Notes: generated by a model from the letters alone, not told the origin. A stretch of DNA of 64,000 nucleotides from Symbiodinium sp. CCMP2592 (GCA_905221615.1 CAJNDT010003235.1:493275-557274), one strand, 5' to 3'. Shown: positions 49,321 through 58,466, counted from the first letter of the stretch. Numbers and translations: made by a program.

Positions 49321-50196
49321 CTAGGGACTACGGGAGTCGGCATACAGGTCCCTGACCTGACCCAGTAGTTCTACCACAGGGACTGGTTCCTCCGGCTCGG
49401 AAGGGCCGTGGTCTCTCGGATCACCGAGATACTCTCGGAGAATCATGTCTCCATTGTGAATCCCACTCTGAATGACACCACTGGTCACTGCTGCAACAGC
49501 CAATCTCTCATGAGTTTCATTGGCCCTGAACATTGTCTGGGTGGCTTCATCAATGACGTACCCTCCTCGAAAGAACTCACCTTGAGTGGCGCGCTCCCAG
49601 TCCTCCCTTCCCCTATTTCCTCGCAAGTACCCGCGGAAGGTCTCCTCCGACACCAAGGTAAACTCATAGTGTCCCCTCCACGTGTCGGGCTCTCTTGCAA
49701 GGGGAATGGCCTCAACCTTCCTAATCTCGGGCCTATTAACCCTAAGGGCTGGCTCGCCCTCCTCTCCGGCAGTGAGGTCCCCCGGTAACACGAAACCCAA
49801 TTCCCGGAGCTTGCCCCTTTGGTCCTCACTAAGGAACTCTATCCTAGAGACCGTATACCCAACCAGGATCACCCTTCTGCCTGCCCACGGCTCGGTGAGG
49901 TGGAACTTCGATTGGGCCTGGAGGGTCTGGGGTCCCGTTGCAACATCAAGCAGTCGGCCCGCAGTGGGCTTGCCCTTGACATCCCTCAAAACATTTCCGA
50001 ACTCATTTTCCTCCCACACTGCGCCACCTTCAAACCTGGTCAAAGGCAAGATCAAGTTTGGAGTTGCCTCATTTCTGGAGTCCCGGTGTGGGGGTGCCAT
50101 CACCTCCTCTAGAACTGCCGCCGAGGAAAAGCACATGTGGGGAAAGGCTCCGGAGAAGCCTGGTAAGGCACTTGATGGCAAGCGGGTTCTCCGCAC
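49321..50196 (-). CDS. 2OG-Fe(II) dioxygenase-like domain of copia Pol
   Basis: Between IN and RT lies a double-stranded beta-helix signature. HRD at 50080-50088 (in APPHRDSRNE) fits H-x-D; PLTRFEGGAVWEENEFG fits the following strands; FHLTEPWAGRR at about 49870-49905 supplies the distal His and the 2-oxoglutarate-binding Arg. The N-terminal part of the domain (GAMCRGGISSLRRS onward) lies in the preceding frame, so a one-base shift near 50128, in CTTTTCC, cuts the domain. The frame ends at an in-frame TAG (49321-49323). After it the same frame runs on into RT. Activity and substrate are unknown; DNA base oxidation by TET/JBP relatives is only one possibility. Confidence 0.72.
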   Translation of the reverse strand: MRRTRLPSSALPGFSGAFPHMCFSSAAVLEEVMAPPHRDSRNEATPNLILPLTRFEGGAVWEENEFGNVLRDVKGKPTAGRLLDVATGPQTLQAQSKFHLTEPWAGRRVILVGYTVSRIEFLSEDQRGKLRELGFVLPGDLTAGEEGEPALRVNRPEIRKVEAIPLAREPDTWRGHYEFTLVSEETFRGYLRGNRGREDWERATQGEFFRGGYVIDEATQTMFRANETHERLAVAAVTSGVIQSGIHNGDMILREYLGDPRDHGPSEPEEPVPVVELLGQVRDLYADSRSP

Positions 50197-53100
50197 AAGA
50201 CCTTCTCAAGGAGGAGATCCCTCCTCTGCACATAGCACCACAGTAGAATGCGCGGCCCTCTTCCCCTGACGTCTGATCCCCGGTTAGGGCAGGGTGAGGG
50301 CTCTCATAAGGAAGCCGTCGCACCATCTGCTCGACCCCCTGTGTTGAGATCCCTGGTCCGAGCTCCAGCAGTGCTGACGCGAGCTCTTCAGAAGCAGCTT
50401 CCAGGGCAGGCTCTTGCTCAGGAGGCACTAACCCAAAGCTATCCTTCCTAAACCTGGCAAACTTCCGGAGCATCAGACGGCCTACAACCGGAGTGACCCC
50501 GTTAGGGTTGCAACTCATTCTCGACCTGGTGGTCTGAAAGACATTCTGGGCATACTCCTCATCATTCGGTTCCATCGTTAGGTCGGCGTCATGTGCCTCC
50601 TCCTCTACACGGGAGAGGAGGTCTCTAGAGATGGGCTGATTGGCGATCACTTCATCATAGAATCTCGCCGGAAGCTGGTCCAGGATAGGACGGGTGATGC
50701 GGGGGTTGTGACGGGGCTCGGGAGGCTCCGTTGAGCCCGCAGTGGCTCCTGCATCTGAGCCTGGTGCACGTGGTTGCACGCGGAGGGCTTCCGCCCTTTC
50801 CCTTGCTTCCCTGCGAGCACGGGCCTTAGCACCGATAGTACGAGGAAACTCATCTTCCCTCCCTATCAACCCAACTTGACCCTCAACATACCCGGCGCTT
50901 CTTGGGTTCTCGGAACGCTGGGCTGGGGCAATCAGGCCGCATTCATGGAGGAACACAGTAGCCTCGTGATCAGTCCAGCCTTCCTCAACAAGGTCTGTTC
51001 TGAAGACGTAGTTCAGATCGCCTACCTCATGGACTCCCAAATTATAGAGGCCCTGGGCTCTGGACTCAAGACTGAGCCTCACAAGGGCTCGGATGATCAC
51101 CGGATCCTGGATGGATCCCAAGCTGCGAGGGAACTGTTGCCCTGACGAGGAGGAGGATCCCAAGGATGAGATCTGACCCTCAGATATGGTGTTGGCCTCT
51201 ACATCCGTCACCTCATCCGGTTCTTCGCTCTCCTCCTCACTTTCTTCATCCTCTTCTTCTTCTGGCTCCTGCTCCCGGAGAGCAGCAAGGCGTGGCCTCG
51301 GCCTCAACCTTGGACCCTTTCCCTTTAGACGGCTAGGTGGAGGGAGTTCGGAGTCTGCGGGTCCAGGGTCTATCACTCCTACGCCTGCTCCTATCACCTC
51401 CTTTGATGATCCCGTGGGCTCCCGGCCATCGGGGCCGAAGAGTTCCGGAAACAACTCCTCCTGGCCTCCTTCCGAAAGGGACGCATCTGCAGCTACCTCC
51501 GCTGCCTCCTTTAGCTCCTCATCCCGCTGTCTTACCAAGGCCTCAGGGTCAACTAAATCATCCCTGAAATTCTTCACAACCGTGGTATTGCCATCCGGTC
51601 TGAGGATAGAGTGTCCTCCAGGCACAAGGATGGACGGGGAGAGGTATCGACCTTCGGACCAATGGTCCCAGGGCTTGAAGTTGCCAGGCAACATCGGCCT
51701 TTTGAACACTATCCTTTTCCCAAAGTGGGGGAGCGGAGTGTCTCCTATAAGGGAGGCCTGGTGTGAGGCGGCGGCATGAGACATAGCGTAGGGCCAGAAG
51801 CTTGGCTCGAGCTCGGCACTGTTCAGCAGGCAACGGGCTCTCTGCTTACACCACCCTACTATGCGTTCTGCCAGGCCATTGGCCTTTTTATCATGAGCTT
51901 CGCTCATGGTGACGCGCACTCCCATTTGGGACAACCACAGCCTCAAGCTGTCGCTCAAGAATTCCCGGCCCTGGTCGGAGTGAACATTCTTCACTGGGAA
52001 GCCTAATTTGTTTATCTCCTGAACCATGGAGTGGATGGCCGGCATGAGGGAAGGGCCCTTGCGGGAGGTCATTGGCCTAACAAACCGAAGCACGACCTGG
52101 GGAACTGGGTCCTTAAGGTTTTCTATGGCCTGTTGGAGGGTCTCCCCAGAGTGGGACTCGGCCTCCAGCTCAACGCTCACGAGAGATTCCTCAGGCCCCC
52201 TTTCGGACTGGTCCCATTCTTCCTCGCGCATCTCCTCCTCCTGCCCTTCTTGGATCGGAAGCAAAGGGTCCGACGGCGCCGGCTCGGGCTCGGCCCCCTT
52301 CAACTCACCACCAAGGTACTCATTTGCGGAAGCCAACTCAAGCGTGGTGTCCCTGAACAAATCCTTCAGGTCTTTCTTAGGATCCCATCTTCTCCGAAGG
52401 ACGTCCTCAGGCACTCTGTACGCCCCCACAAGGGCATATTTGTGCCTTGGCTGGGCTGCAACTGAGTCTTCAAAGATTCCCTTCTGGATGGGCCCCAGGA
52501 CATCTAGTGAAAGGGAGAACGAGGTTGGATGGGCCACCTTGCGGTGCTGGAGTCCTACCCCTGACCCCATAACGCAGGCCTTGCACTTCCTGTTGAACGG
52601 GAGGTGTCCGCTCTCGATGTGGCGTCTCCACCCTTCAACATCTAGCGCGGCCGCGGTCGGTACCGCTTGCTTGACACCTTGGACCTCTGGAACCTGGCCA
52701 CCTGAAGCAATTGAGGGCCTGATTAGGCGCAGTGACTCACGCACCTCTTGATCGATCCTTCTCAACTCCTCCTCGGAGACCGGTTGCGGCCGTTGTGGCT
52801 GGAAGGATTGCACGACCCTTTCCGGGAGAACGGAACGGTTCTCACATGTCTCGACCAAATCGGTCCCGCAGTTTGTGAACACAGTCACGGCTCCTCCTAT
52901 CGCAGAGGCTTGCTTTAAGTGGGCCCAACGCTGGAACTTCGGCCACCACTCATCCTTGAAGAGCTTAGCGGAGTCCGAGAGGGTCATTAAGGGAACCGTA
53001 TAACCCCTACCGGCGGAGGCCACTGCCCACAACCATGAAACCTGGACCAGAAGCTCGGATCGAGAGGCGAGGTCAGCTGACAGGCCGATGATCCTTCCAT

Positions 53101-53419
53101 GAAGGGCTGCCCAGGCAAGGGAGGCTCTCAGGGGAGATCCTGGCTCAAGGTTGTTATGGGGCTTGGACAAGTCGATGTGAAGCACTTGAGCATCGGAGCA
53201 CGCCGAGAGCACATTCTCACTGACCGCCGCTGGCTCCTTCCCGAATTGAAGGTTCACAAACCAATCCTTGGACTGCTCCAACGCTCGCCGGCGGCGCCGG
53301 GGAAGTGACAAGCCTTTCAGGGTGTGCCGGAGCTCGCGTTCCTCCCTAGGGATTGTGGTAGCTATGGACTGGAGGTGGTGGTGCTCAAAAACACCGCACG
53401 AAAGGGCTGTCTGCATCAC
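50069..53419 (-). CDS. Copia Pol integrase part
   Basis: Residues 1-250 are an element-specific region (LHIDLSKPHNNLEPGSP, TVFTNCGTDL) of unknown role. Then HIESGHLPFNRKCKAC near residue 266 is the HHCC zinc site, SLDVLGPI near 303 gives the first catalytic Asp, HSDQGREF near 479 the second, and ANGLAERIVG the Glu; Asp and Glu are 35 residues apart (DD35E). A roughly 100-residue acidic insert separates the first two. A long low-complexity tail with acidic runs follows, and the frame ends in the first part of the dioxygenase-like domain. The true frame reaches upstream to about 53460, overlapping the previous one, so a frameshift joins them. Confidence 0.93.
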   Translation of the reverse strand: MMQTALSCGVFEHHHLQSIATTIPREERELRHTLKGLSLPRRRRRALEQSKDWFVNLQFGKEPAAVSENVLSACSDAQVLHIDLSKPHNNLEPGSPLRASLAWAALHGRIIGLSADLASRSELLVQVSWLWAVASAGRGYTVPLMTLSDSAKLFKDEWWPKFQRWAHLKQASAIGGAVTVFTNCGTDLVETCENRSVLPERVVQSFQPQRPQPVSEEELRRIDQEVRESLRLIRPSIASGGQVPEVQGVKQAVPTAAALDVEGWRRHIESGHLPFNRKCKACVMGSGVGLQHRKVAHPTSFSLSLDVLGPIQKGIFEDSVAAQPRHKYALVGAYRVPEDVLRRRWDPKKDLKDLFRDTTLELASANEYLGGELKGAEPEPAPSDPLLPIQEGQEEEMREEEWDQSERGPEESLVSVELEAESHSGETLQQAIENLKDPVPQVVLRFVRPMTSRKGPSLMPAIHSMVQEINKLGFPVKNVHSDQGREFLSDSLRLWLSQMGVRVTMSEAHDKKANGLAERIVGWCKQRARCLLNSAELEPSFWPYAMSHAAASHQASLIGDTPLPHFGKRIVFKRPMLPGNFKPWDHWSEGRYLSPSILVPGGHSILRPDGNTTVVKNFRDDLVDPEALVRQRDEELKEAAEVAADASLSEGGQEELFPELFGPDGREPTGSSKEVIGAGVGVIDPGPADSELPPPSRLKGKGPRLRPRPRLAALREQEPEEEEDEESEEESEEPDEVTDVEANTISEGQISSLGSSSSSGQQFPRSLGSIQDPVIIRALVRLSLESRAQGLYNLGVHEVGDLNYVFRTDLVEEGWTDHEATVFLHECGLIAPAQRSENPRSAGYVEGQVGLIGREDEFPRTIGAKARARREARERAEALRVQPRAPGSDAGATAGSTEPPEPRHNPRITRPILDQLPARFYDEVIANQPISRDLLSRVEEEAHDADLTMEPNDEEYAQNVFQTTRSRMSCNPNGVTPVVGRLMLRKFARFRKDSFGLVPPEQEPALEAASEELASALLELGPGISTQGVEQMVRRLPYESPHPALTGDQTSGEEGRAFYCGAMCRGGISSLRRSCAENPLAIKCLTRLLRSLSPHVLFLGGSSRGGDGTPTPGLQK

Positions 53420-53451
53420 ATCTGCTCGCGTACCTTCCTCCTTAGCCCTAT

Positions 53452-54759
53452 CTACCGCCTTATAACCAGCGGCACCTTGGAAGTGAGGGCTCGGAGCACG
53501 GCCTCCGTCTCATCCACTTGCCCGCGTAGTTTCTCAAGGCGTCGCTCCTCGAGTTGTTGGATCAACTCTAGAGCACGGGCCTCGGCAAGGACTGGACACC
53601 CCTGCTTAATCTTCACCCTTAGCTTCCCAAACACCGGATGCTTGACCACTAACCGCGTAGGGGTCCAGGTGACACTACAACCCAGCAGTCGCACTAAGCT
53701 CCCGAGGGGCACTATGGGCTGCGAGGGACCATTGGTTAGGATCGTCCCACCCGGGTTTTGGAGCAAGGATTGGGTAGCTCCTCCCGCCAAAACAACCTCC
53801 GTTGCAGTGAGATCCTGGTCTCTTTCCTCGCGCGCACGAACAGCATGCGTCGCACCGCTGTCCAACAAGCCCACCTGCTCGTCAAGGTCTGCCTCCTCCA
53901 GCGGACCTTCCTCCTCCAAGGGCATGGCCAAGCTTACGATGGCCTTGATCGAAGGCTTCTCAGAAGTCTGCTGGACCTCTGGGATGGCCTGCCGAATGGC
54001 ATCCAAGTGGCTCTGAAGAGTAGCCACCGTCACAGGGGTTCCTTGAAGCACTGGAGTCGCCTTTGGCGCTGCTGCCTCCGCCCTCGGTGCAACGGGGGGA
54101 TCCCTCACCTGGCTCCCTGGCGCCTGTATGGCCTTCAAAACCTTCGCCGCATCATCCAAGAGGGCCTGGACCTGGCTCGAATTGGCGTCTTGAGCGGTTG
54201 CAACCTGGGCCGCCACTGCTGCTGCCTTAGGCCTCTCGGGTTTGTCAGCTCTTCGAGGGGGAGCTGGGTTCGGGGCCTTCGGCGGGCCTGAACCTCCTGA
54301 AGCATGCGGGCATGACGCCTTTTGGTGGCCGGTGCCACCACACGACATACACCTGGACTTCTTATCCTTACTGGGGATGTCTTGCCAATTGTGGGCGTTG
54401 CGGCACTTATCACCCCTGTTACACCCAATGCCTTGGACATAGAACCTGCAGGCACCTTGAGGGACAGTGATTGTGGTGTCTGCTGTCCGGCCTCCAGAGG
54501 ACTCTGACTTCCCAGAGCCTTTTCCTTGGGAAGCCGATGAGGCCTTTGGGTTTGCAGCTGGCACCTCAGGGACGTTCACTGCGGCTGCAGAGGGAGTCGC
54601 CTTCGGCTTCAAGGTCTGAGTCCTAGCTAGGCCTTCTACTTCAGAGAGCAAGGCCGCGTGGAGCTGGTGAACCACTGCGACGGTAGGGGCCGTCTCAGCT
54701 CTCAGGGCTGCCTTCACAAGTCCCACTCTAAACTGCACCTCAGCATTGCCCTCAAGCAC
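53452..54759 (-). CDS. Copia Gag nucleocapsid and protease
   Basis: Opens within Gag (EVQFRVGLVKAALRAE). CRFYVQGIGCNRGDKCRNAH matches C-x8-C-x5-C-x3-H exactly, a CCCH zinc finger, followed by CMSCGGTGHQKASC, a CCHC knuckle. The aspartic protease site LLDSGATHAV is near residue 299. The frame ends VPLVIRR. No Met start is needed because it continues from the upstream Gag frame; the first codon used is GTG. Confidence 0.92.
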   Translation of the reverse strand: MLEGNAEVQFRVGLVKAALRAETAPTVAVVHQLHAALLSEVEGLARTQTLKPKATPSAAAVNVPEVPAANPKASSASQGKGSGKSESSGGRTADTTITVPQGACRFYVQGIGCNRGDKCRNAHNWQDIPSKDKKSRCMSCGGTGHQKASCPHASGGSGPPKAPNPAPPRRADKPERPKAAAVAAQVATAQDANSSQVQALLDDAAKVLKAIQAPGSQVRDPPVAPRAEAAAPKATPVLQGTPVTVATLQSHLDAIRQAIPEVQQTSEKPSIKAIVSLAMPLEEEGPLEEADLDEQVGLLDSGATHAVRAREERDQDLTATEVVLAGGATQSLLQNPGGTILTNGPSQPIVPLGSLVRLLGCSVTWTPTRLVVKHPVFGKLRVKIKQGCPVLAEARALELIQQLEERRLEKLRGQVDETEAVLRALTSKVPLVIRR

Positions 54760-54803
54760 AGTCTATCACCGGGTCGGGCAACGAACCTCCAAGGGCCTCG
54801 GTC

Positions 54804-55604
54804 CTAGAGAGCCACCGTCTCCATTGGCGGAGCGCATCCAGAGCGGCCTGGGGAGTGGTAGCGGAGCTCGTGTGCTGGAGGCTGCGCAGGGCGTGCTCCC
54901 TCTCTTGTACACCTCCCGGGGCGTACAGCACATGAAGGCGGTAGAGAAGGTGAAGTGGAGACTTGTCGGCTCTGGACCAACTCTTCGCGCACCTGCTTCG
55001 GAGCTGCCGTGATCAAAAGAGCCTCCAAGCGCTTGGCGAGTCTGGACCAAACCGGGGACTTAAGCTCCGGAGTTTCCACTGGATTCAGTGAAATCCTGCC
55101 CATGGGGTCACTAGCTAAGTACCTTCGGTAAACCTCTTCGGCCTCTCGCGTGAGAAGGGCCCAGTACTGAGCACTCGTGGCTGACATGTCCTCGACCAGT
55201 GGGGCGACTAGGTGAAGCCAGTCCGAAAACGCAAGGGAGGACTCAGGTCCTAGCTCTGGAAGCTTCGGAAGCTCCGACCAAGAGTGTTTCACCTGTTCCG
55301 CCTTCCCTTCAGTCGGAGACGAACTTCCGTTCTGCTGAGACACCAAAGCCTGGAGACCTGCCAGAATGCCAGCTGCATCTGGAGAGAGACCTGACGATCC
55401 AAGTCCTTGATTGACTCCACTGGCATCCCACGCTCTCTGGAACAAGCCATGCCAAGGCCACTGTTGCTGGGCACTCGAGGCCTCAGCGGAGGAACCTGGT
55501 GGCACACCTGAAGCCTGCGGAAGTGCACCTGTGTGCAACATCTGACCTGACTGCACACCTGAAGCCTGCGGAAGTGCTCCTTGCATCGGTGGACCTGACT
55601 GCAC
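54804..55604 (-). CDS. Copia Gag, middle part
   Basis: Enters from the repeat region in a new frame after the 13-bp deletion at about 55618. ELPKLPELGPESSLAFSDWL and YWALLTREAEEVYRRYLA look like the capsid-type Gag helices. Near 54970 sense moves to another frame (SPLHLLYRLHVLYAPGGVQE), which stops at about 54754, just before the nucleocapsid frame. Confidence 0.8.
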   Translation of the reverse strand: MQSGPPMQGALPQASGVQSGQMLHTGALPQASGVPPGSSAEASSAQQQWPWHGLFQRAWDASGVNQGLGSSGLSPDAAGILAGLQALVSQQNGSSSPTEGKAEQVKHSWSELPKLPELGPESSLAFSDWLHLVAPLVEDMSATSAQYWALLTREAEEVYRRYLASDPMGRISLNPVETPELKSPVWSRLAKRLEALLITAAPKQVREELVQSRQVSTSPSLPPSCAVRPGRCTREGARPAQPPAHELRYHSPGRSGCAPPMETVAL

Positions 55605-56812
55605 ACCTGAAGCCTGCGCATCAGTGGACCTGACTGCACACCTGAAGCCTGCGGTAGTGCACCTTGCATCAGGAAGCCTGACTGCACACCTGAAGCCTGC
55701 GGAAGTGCACCTTGCATCGGCACGCCTGACTGCACACCTGAAGCCTGCGGTAGTGCACCTTGCATCGGCACGCCTGACTGCACACCTGAAGCCTGTGGTA
55801 GTGCACCTTGCATCAGCACGCCTGACTGCACACCTGAAGCCTGTGGTAGTGCACCTTGCATTGGCAAGCCTGACTGCACACCTGAAGCCTGTGGTAGTGC
55901 ACCTTGCATTGGCACCTGACCTGAATGCACACCTGCCGCTTGCATGCCTTCCGAGGTCACAGAGTGACCCGTGCCCTGAAGAAGGACCTGGGCATCTCCT
56001 GAGGCCTGCGGTCCAAGGGGATTCGTGCCAGGACTTACGGGGTTAGGGTTTCTCGGCACGAACGACGGGAACGCACCCTGCCCTAAACCAAACCACTCCA
56101 TCACCTTCGCGGCCTGATTTCCCCAACCCGCACCAGAGGATTCTACCTGTACAGGCCTTCGGCCCTCAAACAGCAGAGATCTATTCCTCAAGGCTTCATT
56201 CTCAGCTGCCAATGCTCTCATCTGAAGTGCATGCTCCCTCCGAACAAGCTCAAGCTGCCGATGAACCTCTGCCTGAATCTCCCCAGCGCTGAACCCAGAA
56301 GAGTCCGATCTGGCTGCTCCTGAAGTCATAGCGATCCCGCCTCCATACAAGTGAGGGGCTTCCCTTTCCAGTTGCGCCAGCCGGAAGTTGGCTTCCGGTC
56401 CAAACAGCTGTGGTTGTCCTTGGACCTGAATCATCTGAGCAACCTGAGCAGTGTCTTGCGGCGTCGTCCTTCCAGCTGAATAAAAAACATCCCTGCCAGA
56501 AGAACTTCCCGAATCCGCAGCAGCACCGCTCGGAGGGGCCTCTGTACTCATGCCACTGGTGGCCTGAGGCATGTCCGTCTGGCCCACTACAGGCCCTTCC
56601 ACAACGACATCCGGAACTTCGGTCTGACCCTCCTGAACTGAACCTTCAACAGCCCTTCCAGAGAAGCTCCCCGAAGTAGACGTCACTGCTGCCTGAACAG
56701 CCCCATAGCCACTCAGCAGCCCTGCATTCCCAGAGCTCTCTGCAAGTCTCTCACTTGCCTGAGCCCCTTCCATGCTCCCAGAGTTCCGCGAGGGAGCGTC
56801 TTGGGAACTCAT
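55289..56812 (-). CDS. Copia Gag, N-terminal part
   Basis: ATG at 56812-56810, four bases inside the 5' LTR and within the primer-binding site. A Ser/Gly-rich region and a probable coiled coil (EVHRQLELVRREHALQMRAL) are followed by 16-residue tandem repeats around GVQSGVPMQGALPQAS. The last 60 or so codons of the frame are out of phase after the 13-bp deletion. Confidence 0.88.
   Translation of the reverse strand: MSSQDAPSRNSGSMEGAQASERLAESSGNAGLLSGYGAVQAAVTSTSGSFSGRAVEGSVQEGQTEVPDVVVEGPVVGQTDMPQATSGMSTEAPPSGAAADSGSSSGRDVFYSAGRTTPQDTAQVAQMIQVQGQPQLFGPEANFRLAQLEREAPHLYGGGIAMTSGAARSDSSGFSAGEIQAEVHRQLELVRREHALQMRALAAENEALRNRSLLFEGRRPVQVESSGAGWGNQAAKVMEWFGLGQGAFPSFVPRNPNPVSPGTNPLGPQASGDAQVLLQGTGHSVTSEGMQAAGVHSGQVPMQGALPQASGVQSGLPMQGALPQASGVQSGVLMQGALPQASGVQSGVPMQGALPQASGVQSGVPMQGALPQASGVQSGFLMQGALPQASGVQSGPLMRRLQVCSQVHRCKEHFRRLQVCSQVRCCTQVHFRRLQVCHQVPPLRPRVPSNSGLGMACSRERGMPVESIKDLDRQVSLQMQLAFWQVSRLWCLSRTEVRLRLKGRRNR
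55495..55925 (-). repeat. 48-bp tandem repeats in gag
   Basis: About nine units of 48 bp, each coding 16 residues. The unit at about 55600-55635 lacks 13 bp between GCCTGCG and CATCAG, which shifts the frame. Confidence 0.92.
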
Positions 56813-56816
56813 AACC
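56808..56816 (-). promoter_or_regulatory. Primer-binding site, Met-tRNA anticodon-arm type
   Basis: Directly inside the 5' LTR the coding strand reads GGTTATGAG, the complement of CUCAUAACC around a CAU anticodon. Drosophila copia uses the anticodon region of initiator tRNA in the same way. The gag ATG is inside it. Confidence 0.72.
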
Positions 56817-57169
56817 TATAGAATCCAAAGAACAGATAGGAGTCCTCAAGAGTCCCAGTTCCAGGATAAAGATGGTATACTTCTCGATTTGTGCTCGATA
56901 AAGATTGGAGATCTCCAGGCCTTCGCCGCTCACCGGTGGCCCATGAACCCTCGCACGCTCCTAACCTTTTCGCAACACAGCAACGAAAGTACGTAGGTCC
57001 TAGCAAACGTGCGATTACGCACTTGTCTAGTTGACGCTACCTTGAAAGACTTACGCTGTGTAAAAGTCGTGACCCAAGGCATACATTCCGAAGCCAAGCC
57101 TACGGGCCAAACGCAGCGAAAGACACAAGTCTGAAAACTCAAGAGGGGTCCTAGGGGCAGAATTCTACA
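56817..57169 (-). repeat. 5' LTR
   Basis: 353 bp, identical to 45792-46144 by eye. It should hold the promoter; no TATA box could be assigned with confidence. Confidence 0.95.
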
Positions 57170-57174
57170 TACCC
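57170..57174. repeat. Target site duplication TACCC (right)
   Basis: Second copy of the 5-bp duplication. Confidence 0.93.
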
Positions 57175-57323
57175 TTCTAGATCCCTTCTAGTAACCCTTA
57201 TGGACCCCTTTGACCCAAAGCTTCTTAATCAGGTTCCTACATTATTATAGTACCCTTATAGATCCCTTATAGTAACCCTTATGGACCCCTTTGACCCAAA
57301 GTTTCTTAATCAGGTTCCTACAT
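57175..57323. repeat. Right part of inverted-repeat element IR-R
   Basis: Two further units of a roughly 81-bp repeat containing TTCTTAATCAGGTTCCTACA and TATTATAGTACCC, ending in the terminal inverse of 45669. Confidence 0.8.
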
Positions 57324-57398
57324 GCGACCCGAACCCCGCGACCGGCACAAGAGGTCCAAGGTACCGTTGGCGAGGGGGCTCGAAATAGACACGATACG

Positions 57399-57495
57399 GT
57401 TGATAATATAAATCCTGCATTACCTTAAGGACCCTAAACTATGGGAATTATGGTATATTCCTTACTATGGGTAATGCAGGATTTATATCATCAAC
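57399..57495. repeat. Inverted-repeat element, family IR-K
   Basis: Arms GTTGATAATATAAATCCTGC and GCAGGATTTATATCATCAAC; the centre GACCCTAAACTATGGGAATT is shared with 24266. Confidence 0.85.
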
Positions 57496-58381
57496 AGTAC
57501 GGACGAGACCAAAGGTAAGCCAAATCCAGGCTGGGACCTGCTTTTTCGGCTTTGTTTGAGTATCAAAGTAGTATAGAGAAGCAACCTAAGCTGGGGTATC
57601 GGGTATGATGCCTGTGCCTACTCAGCCCCCCCCATAAACAGCAGCCAGACTTCTAGAATCCGAAGTTTGAACGGGAAGTTCTCCCCGAACAGGGGTGCTT
57701 TGACATGTTGGTGTTCAGGGTTTATGGTGATGGGATCGAAAGGAAACTCTAAAAACTCCTCACCTACAGCAAAAGAAGGGATGAGGCCGGAGAGGGAGAG
57801 GAACCGGATTCCCAGAGGAGAGAGGCTGAAACTCGAATTTAAAACCCAATTGAAACTGAAATTCGGCCTTACGTGTAAAACAACTGCCGAGTGTAACTCT
57901 TAACCAATCTTAGGGGCCTCAATCATTCTGAGTATGCTGTCGGCGCATATTCTACGATGTTTACCTGGCCCCTGGCAGAGCCTGCGTGCGTATTGCCATG
58001 TTTGCCTGCAGCCTCTTTTGTGGTGGTCGGATACTCCAGAGAAACACAAGTTTAGTAGGGTCTTAGTGGAGATCGGGCCTCACGCTGGGGCCGCTGGCGA
58101 CGAAGCCTAATTAACAAAATCCGCTCACATACCTTGGATCCTCGCAGGAGCCACAAGATGATTCTGAAATCACGCAAAGCCCCAGCATCCCTAATGCTGA
58201 GCCTACACCGGAAGCCCTAAACCCGAAACCGTAGCTTAAAATACCGAGTGGCATCTCCGCCGAATCTTTGCAAAGGCATTTCACAGGCCTGGGCACTGAA
58301 GGATCTTCCTAGTTTGGCGTTACGACCAAGGTCTGACGAGTCAGGTCTGCTAGGTGCTCTCTTCGGGATGTCCAGTAGAAG
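57496..58381. other. Spacer, possible short exon
   Basis: A minus-strand stretch at 57975-58046 (LEYPTTTKEAAGKHGNTHAG) ends at CAG|GTAAAC and could be an exon, but nothing supports it beyond that. No other feature seen. Confidence 0.3.
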
Positions 58382-58466
58382 CCAGAAAGTTGGAATATCA
58401 TTATCGTAACCCCTTTAAGGTAAATTATAGGGGATCCTACCATTAATCCATATTCCAACTTTCTGG
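58382..58466. repeat. Inverted-repeat element, family IR-D
   Basis: Arms CCAGAAAGTTGGAATATCAT and ATTCCAACTTTCTGG; nearly identical to 30627-30712. Confidence 0.85.

Larger units (their letters stand above)
45792..57169 (-). mobile_element. Ty1/copia LTR retrotransposon, 11.4 kb
   Basis: Two 353-bp LTRs identical by eye bound an internal region read on the minus strand as Gag, protease, integrase, reverse transcriptase, RNase H: the Ty1/copia order. TACCC flanks both ends. The element is about twice the usual copia length. The extra length lies in a repeat-rich Gag, a region of about 200 residues between protease and integrase, a dioxygenase-like domain between IN and RT, and a C-terminal tail after RNase H. 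Coding is broken by one 13-bp deletion, several frameshifts and one stop, so this copy looks non-autonomous unless the breaks are sequence errors. Confidence 0.97.
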
